64,000 nucleotides of DNA, taken from Phaeotremella fagi. Taxonomy: Eukaryota > Basidiomycota > Tremellomycetes > Tremellales > Phaeotremellaceae. A program made the translations under genes and the position numbers. The stretch spans positions 930,001 through 994,000 of the forward strand of contig BCHU01000005.1 in the NCBI GenBank assembly GCA_001599715.1, read 5' to 3'. Positions 61,575 to 64,000 of this stretch are shown one piece after another. Position 1 is the first letter of the stretch, and each line of letters starts with the position of its first letter. The notes under the pieces are model-generated. The model made no database searches. It saw only the letters and a program-made list of their open reading frames with translations, and was not told the origin of the DNA.

Positions 61575-64000
61575 ATGTCAACGTCAACTTCATTCCCTAC
61601 CAGTCAACCTATGAGTTATTCAACCTCTTCCTCGTCATCTTCTTCATCGTATCTACCGAAAACATCACTCAGTTTCATCCTTTCACCGACATCCTATGAA
61701 TCGACTCCACCACCTCCTTCGACTTCCTCCGCGTCGTTCTCATATACATCAACCGCCATCAGTAGTCCCAAACAATCTTATTCAAGGACGTCATCGACAA
61801 CACCGAACTCCCGTTCGTATCCAACCTTGAAATCAACATCGTCTCCATCACCGAGATCAACTAAACCATCCTATCTAGATAAACTACCTAAAGAAGTTTT
61901 ACATCAAATCGCAATAAACATAGTAACAGATTCCAAAGGGATCGGTAGATCACCTGCCCAACTCCTTCCTCTCACACTTACATCTAAAGAGATAAATCAA
62001 AAATTAACTTTCAACGAAAATCCAAAATTATACAACGAACTTTTCAAACGTACATTCGATTATGCGGCTCTCAACAGAAGATTTAAATGGATGTTGGCTA
62101 ATTGGCAGAACATCGCTCCTAAACAGAAAGATCGACCTATACAGAATTTGTTTTTGGATCCTAAATCTTGGGCTATTGATTATAAGACTAGATGGGAGAT
62201 GGCTAAAAGAATGAAAACTGTTGTTAGGTTTGATACGATAGATGTTCAAGGGGTTTGTGATAGACAACAGTTGACTTCTGATTTATGGAACATTTGGTTT
62301 CTTTTGACTGAAAATGGTGGGTCTCGGAGTGTATCGTAAAGGAGATATACTGATATCAACCCCTAGACGGTCGTAACGTTCAATTCCTTGCTAATGAATG
62401 CAACTTTTCAGCTTGGATCATTGTATATTACAGAGATGACATGTTGAAAGATTCTTTGGTGCCCGGTTACCCGAGAGAAACTGGTGATAAAGCTTTAGCT
62501 GTTTGGTGTGCTCTTTTATCTGGAACTGGTAAGTGGAGTTAGAATTCTGATCAGGTGAAGACTAACAGTTCTCAAGACGTCGCCGCTGAAAACACTCCTG
62601 CTCAAGTTGACGAGAAAATTTTCATCATGCGTCCTTACGTCTTCGCTTGTGCCAAGGTGAGATTGAGTGGACTTGACAAGCTGAGATACTAATCCTAACC
62701 TAGTACGATATCACTTATGCACCCTGGAATCATCGTCGATTACCAGTTGAAGAACCTGAGACCAAAGATCCAGAAACTGAGATCACCCTTCGAGATAAAG
62801 CTTTACCGTATCAAAGATTCGGACAAACTTGGAAAAGAGCACCACCACATTTCATTTTAGGTAATTACATTGCATTCCTACGATTACTCGAAAGACAACC
62901 TGGTCGAATGGGATTGAAATCTGGATCATCGACTTTTTCAACTTCAGCTTCAGAAGCTTCTTTACCAGGTTTATTCTCCGCTACATCACTTTTACCATCG
63001 ATCTATCATGATCGAGAATGGCAACGTAATTCAGTTTGTCAAGATCCGTTCGCTTCACCAGGTTTAGATCCCTTGACGTTCAAAGGTGAATTGAAAGGTT
63101 TCTGGAGAGGTAAATTCTTGTTTTACGATTTTGAGAGTTATCGGAAGATTCTGGCTGGGAACATGAGAGGTGTTTATACGGGTACTTTTGCTGAGCAAGC
63201 TGCTGAGATGGAATTCAAGGAGACGGTGATTAAAGTTAGAATCGATCAGGTTGGTGGGGAAGGTCCGATGTTGTTTGCTGGGTTTAGGGATATGGGATCG
63301 GTTAATGAGGATAACCATGAACATCCAGCTCCTCCACAGCAGCAGCAACAGTCGTCGACTTCAACTTCAGCTTCAAACTACTGGAGTTCGTATAAACATG
63401 CCGATAACACCTTCAACGATGAGGATGAAGAGGAACAGAGATTTATTGAGAACGGGTATGGACATCAAGTGTTGACCACTGAGGAAGAAATGAATCAACC
63501 TGATGAAAAAGGCTGGACGAAGGAGATCCTTTTGTCGGGGAGATGTAGGACTAGTTGGGGTTGGGCCAAGGTTAGGGGTAGAGTTCGAGCGTGGGATGGG
63601 TTGGTGATACTTGCCATTGCTTATTCTGTGAGTTGACTGTTTGTTTTTTGGACGAATTTTATTGATTTTAATCGTGTTTAGCGACATACGATGGGTCGTT
63701 GGCTTTGGAGAGGGTATCTGCATACTGGTGGTTATCTGGTTGGTAGATGGAGAGACACGTTTACGGCAGAAAGTATGAGAGGTGAGTTGAAGTGGTTTTG
63801 ACGATCAGAGTGATTCTCTAACAATGTTTAGGTTACGAAGGAGCGTTCGGTATGGTCAGAGCTGGCGATTTCTTTTATCCCCCTCATTTCCCTAAACGAA
63901 TGGAAGATTCGTTAGGCGTAGCGGCTTTAGGTGAAGGTGCCAAAAGGACTGGTCCATATATGAAAACCAAAAATACAAACAGGTTACCACCGATGCGTCC
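61575..64000 (+). CDS. F-box-like protein, 3' end outside the window
   Basis: The protein starts MSTSTSFPTSQPMSYSTSSS, a long Ser/Pro-rich disordered head. At about 61880 the motif SYLDKLPKEVLHQIAINIV resembles the start of an F-box, followed by LLPLTLTSKEINQKLTF. The remainder is a conserved globular region in basidiomycete F-box proteins: KTRWEMAKRMK, AWIIVYYRDDM, AKYDITYAPWNHRRLPVEE, ILGNYIAFLRLLERQPGRMG, and ELKGFWRGKFLFYDFESYRKIL. A Gln/Ser/His-rich insert lies at about 63310-63400. Five introns are visible. The gene is still open at 64000 and is incomplete. An SCF substrate-receptor role is inferred from the F-box only. Confidence 0.8.

Noticed and set aside
1..64000. tRNA genes, CRISPR arrays, transposons
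   Set aside because: I found no A/B-box pair with a cloverleaf, no spaced direct-repeat array, and no reverse transcriptase or transposase motif. A tRNAscan or repeat search could still find a small one.

Overview
The window reads as nuclear DNA of a basidiomycete yeast of the order Tremellales (Cryptococcus/Kwoniella type). The evidence is intron-dense genes with very short introns (many 37 to 60 nt, GTRNGT donors and CTNAC/CTGAC branch sites), compact gene spacing on both strands, pyrimidine-rich promoters, and genes such as a velvet factor, ISC1 and a basidiomycete F-box protein. Exon joins below were made by eye from splice signals and reading-frame continuity, so gene ends are firmer than internal boundaries. 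CDS coordinates give start codon to stop codon, introns included.

Layout. 0.2-1.3 kb: first copy of an unrecognised paralogous family (minus). 1.7-6.0 kb: the NuA4 scaffold EAF1/VID21. 6.5-13.8 kb: an orphan ORF, the U6 snRNA exonuclease USB1, tRNA pseudouridine synthase PUS4, a mitochondrial-type protein, mitoribosomal bL32m and a family-16 methyltransferase. 14-21.9 kb: a bZIP factor with a DUF3425 tail, a CTK2-like cyclin, a coiled-coil protein and a velvet regulator. 21.9-26.2 kb: a 4.3 kb stretch without a convincing gene. 26.2-34.9 kb: a secreted class-3 lipase-like protein with a degenerate active site, ISC1, a BRCT protein and a MIL1/TMCO4-like DUF726 protein. 35.2-47.2 kb: two MFS transporters around VPS18, then a protein kinase. 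47.2-50.9 kb: two more copies of the paralogous family in a tandem segmental duplication that also copied the kinase 3' end and the first codons of the next gene. 51-58.2 kb: one giant helical protein. 58.6-60.8 kb: RIB1 (GTP cyclohydrolase II). 61.6 kb to the edge: an F-box-like protein, cut by the window end.

Most genes are unrelated housekeeping or regulatory genes, as expected for a fungal chromosome arm. There is no gene cluster, CRISPR array, intact transposon or tRNA that I can support. The least ordinary parts are the three-member orphan family with its recent-looking tandem duplication, the probable pseudo-lipase, the 4.3 kb gene-poor interval, and several unusual splicing arrangements (a 23-nt exon between 38- and 37-nt introns, a possible 16-nt exon, and a stop-free 51-nt intron).
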